Assembly (NCBI GenBank): GCA_009760855.2
Contig: WPIO01000036.1
Coordinates: 1,630,001-1,694,000, forward strand
Reading direction: 5' to 3'
Source of the DNA: Cristatella mucedo
Taxonomy: Eukaryota > Bryozoa > Phylactolaemata > Cristatellidae
DNA length: 64,000 bases
The notes beneath the pieces were generated by a model. That model was given only the letters and a program-made list of their open reading frames with translations, did not search any database and was not told the origin of the DNA. Of the stretch, positions 60,620 through 64,000 are shown in pieces. How positions within the stretch are numbered: the stretch's first letter is position 1; each line of letters opens with the position of its first letter. Made by a program: the position numbers and the translations under genes.

Positions 60620-60918
60620 TAATGTAATGTAATGTAATGCATCTCCGTCTGTAACTTCACAAAGCCGTAAAGATCATGTGGGTGTTACGCAAAAGAGTTT
60701 TGTATGGCGCACTCACAGCCTAAGCGGCTTTCGGTACGCATTCGGTGGCCAACAGACTTCGTCTCACGCAACAAAGAGAAAGTGGGAAGCATAGCAGAGT
60801 CAGGAGAGCAGTTGAGGTAGTGAGTAGCGTGGAAGTAGCAGCTCAGGACCGCTGAAAAGGTTGGCCGTAGGTGAGTAGTTGTCGTTGCGTAAGAATCGTG
60901 GAAGCGAGCTCCACAGTC
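60620..60918 (-). mobile_element. LINE-B 3' end inserted into LINE-A
   Basis: Starts TAATGTAATGTAATGCATCT and follows the LINE-B 3' UTR to GAGCTCCACAG. TACTTG flanks it at 60614-60619 and 60919-60924. Confidence 0.88.
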
Positions 60919-61079
60919 TACTTGACGCCTATCAAGCAGCGTATTAAAGTCCCAGGCTTCCCAGGCTTCCCAGGCTTCCCACTTCCTGCTCTCTTCCGCT
61001 TGTTGCGGCCCGCAGCTGAAGCGTCCGAGTTACTTTCTTCCCGTCGCATCATCCACTCTTCTGAATGAATAAATAAAAA

Positions 61080-61222
61080 AACTTCATTTGTATAGCACCC
61101 CAAGAGAACCTAATCTCTATTCAGGCGCTTCTCATATGCCTCGTAGCTCGAGCCCACGACCTCAGTCAGACCTTGGTCGGGGCGAGCACCTTAACCGCTG
61201 GACCAAACCAGCTCGGGTCATT
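61080..61222 (-). mobile_element. SINE-A, near-complete copy inside LINE-A
   Basis: Minus strand: GAGCTGGTTTGGTCCAGCGG, TTAAGGTGCTCGCCCCGACC, GTGGGCTCGAGC, GCGCCTGAATAGAGATTAGG, TTCTCTTGGGGTGC. Confidence 0.88.
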
Positions 61223-61454
61223 TGGCTGTGCCTTCAATAATTTCAAATCCCGCGACCGTGCCTTCAGTTGCTATGCTCCCCAAATCTGTGACTCATAATC
61301 GACTCGCATTTCTTAATCTCCTGACTCGATCTCATTTAACAAGAATCCGAAAGCCAAGCTTTCCTTACTTAGAGCCTTAGAGCTGCGCTTGAGTGTCGTT
61401 CGCGTGCCCCAGGAAGTTTTCGAATATTCAAGTTCGTTCATTAATACCACGTAT

Positions 61455-62090
61455 TATTAATAATAATAATAATAATTCACTTGATAAAGCGCCCTCAGAG
61501 AACTTAATCTCTCTCTAGGCGCTATACATTTGCTGCAAAGTGAAATGCAATTGAATGGTAATTAAAATCATGCTTGAAAAACAAACGAAATGAATAACAT
61601 GGTTAGGGGTGACATGCACAGGGTCAGCATGCAAATGTGGTTAGTGGCAGCATGCACAGTGTCAGCACGCATAAGCACATCAAGGACGAATTACAGGGAC
61701 CTACTATATGCTGTACTAAATAGGTGTGTTTTTAGGTTCCTTTTAAATGTGGTCAGGTCAGGGGATGTTCTGACACAGGTCGGGAGGGAGTTCCAGGCTG
61801 TGGGAGCATACGAGCTAAATGCACGGTCTCCAAAGGATTTGAGGTTTGTACGAGGTATTGGTAGACTGTTGGATTCCGAAAAGCGGGTGGTACGATGCTT
61901 GGCCTGGTGGGGGAGTATATCTGAGAGATAGGCTGGAACCAAAGAATGGAGTGACCTAAAAGTGAGCGACAAAACCTTGAAGTCAATCCGTTTCTTGACT
62001 GGTAGCCAGTGCAGGTCGGCGAGAAGTGGAGTAATGTGGCAACTGCGACGCTCACGACAGACAAGCCTGGCTGCAGAGCTATTTCGCGTC
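61455..62090 (-). mobile_element. LINE-A 3' end
   Basis: Minus-strand ORF tail (SAARLVCRERRSCHITPLLA, WLPVKKRIDFKVLSLTFRSL, FSSYAPTAWNSLPTCV). The AAT tail at 61455 is followed by GATAAAGCGCCCTCAGAGAA. Truncated at about 62090, just past the dynein gene 3' end. Confidence 0.9.
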
Positions 62091-62190
62091 AGAAAGTAAC
62101 GCACGCGATTGCCGGGCGATGGGCACGTGACTTAACTGCTTAGCGTGCTGCGAGCAGCATCGCAGTCGATGAAACTGTGTACGGCAAATG

Positions 62191-62196
62191 TTTATT
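62191..62196 (-). terminator. polyadenylation signal of the DNAI2-like gene
   Basis: AATAAA on the minus strand, about 125 bp after the stop codon at 62320-62322. Confidence 0.6.
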
Positions 62197-62319
62197 GGTA
62201 ACAAAAATGTACGAAAGATTGCGCCTTTCCTTTTTCTCACAGCGGCGCTCACAGCGGCGCTCCTCGAGATGGTGGCGCCTGGACTTCCTACTTCCCACTT
62301 CGACCTCGACTTCGCGCGC

Positions 62320-63962
<1,643 letters not shown>

Positions 63963-64000
63963 CTGCAAGAAGCGCGGCGGCGGTCGTGGCGGCTCGCCGC

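Larger units (their letters stand above)
60530..61400 (+). mobile_element. LINE-A ORF-tail copy interrupted by LINE-B and SINE-A
   Basis: LINE-A pieces: 60530-60619 (LAARIVGHEHRNCHITPFL), 60925-60950 (TPIKQRIKV) and 61225-61400 (CCGCGACCGTGCCTTCAGTT, then TATGCTCCCCAAATCTG). The first two rejoin at codon level once 60620-60924 is removed. Confidence 0.8.

Overview
The window is nuclear DNA of an animal, most likely an aquatic invertebrate with motile cilia. The evidence is genes split by GT-AG introns, CpG-rich promoter-like blocks, abundant GA/CT and CA/TG microsatellites, and many 5'-truncated non-LTR retrotransposons with tRNA-derived SINEs. I cannot name the species.

Four genes can be supported. 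(1) An intronless arrestin-domain (ARRDC-like) gene on the minus strand (1331-2707) lies inside a CpG-rich block (about 640-3420). (2) A complete 11-exon gene on the plus strand (19557-32256) encodes a mitochondrial methylcrotonoyl-CoA carboxylase beta (MCCC2)-like carboxyltransferase. Its CoA-binding half is conserved, but its biotin-side half has lost the usual glycine-rich motifs. (3) SPO11, the topoisomerase VI-like meiotic double-strand-break enzyme, is on the plus strand: ten consecutive exons from 46269 to the stop at 56166, with catalytic Tyr and Toprim residues kept; its 5' end is unresolved. (4) The 3' end of an outer-arm dynein intermediate chain gene (DNAI2-like) is on the minus strand (62320-63962) and runs out of the right edge. 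A fifth candidate, a coiled-coil protein starting at 42820, is weaker. The genes are not an operon-like group and share no obvious pathway.

Most of the rest is repeats. LINE-A, an L2/CR1-like family, has more than 15 fragments, nearly all 3' ends; RT motifs survive at 8617-9420, 13556-13692, 33000-33980 and 56520-58110. LINE-B is a second family with a (CATTA)n tail. SINE-A copies carry a tRNA-like head and a tail closely resembling the LINE-A 3' end, so they probably borrow the LINE-A machinery. SINE-B is a second tRNA-like family. There is one clean TA-flanked Tigger/pogo-type nonautonomous DNA transposon (4964-5940), a Tigger-like transposase remnant (41174-41509), an LTR-like element (17779-18542), several minisatellites and a telomere-like TTTAGGG block. 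At 60530-61400 one LINE-A copy is interrupted by LINE-B, with a readable target-site duplication, and by SINE-A.

Layout: 1-3.4 kb arrestin gene; 3.4-19.5 kb repeat-rich intergenic DNA; 19.5-32.3 kb MCCC2-like gene; 32.3-42 kb repeats and unassigned DNA; 42-56.2 kb candidate coiled-coil exons and SPO11; 56.2-62.1 kb repeats; 62.2-64 kb dynein intermediate chain. Exon boundaries were read by eye from splice signals, reading phase and remembered family similarity; no alignment program was run.
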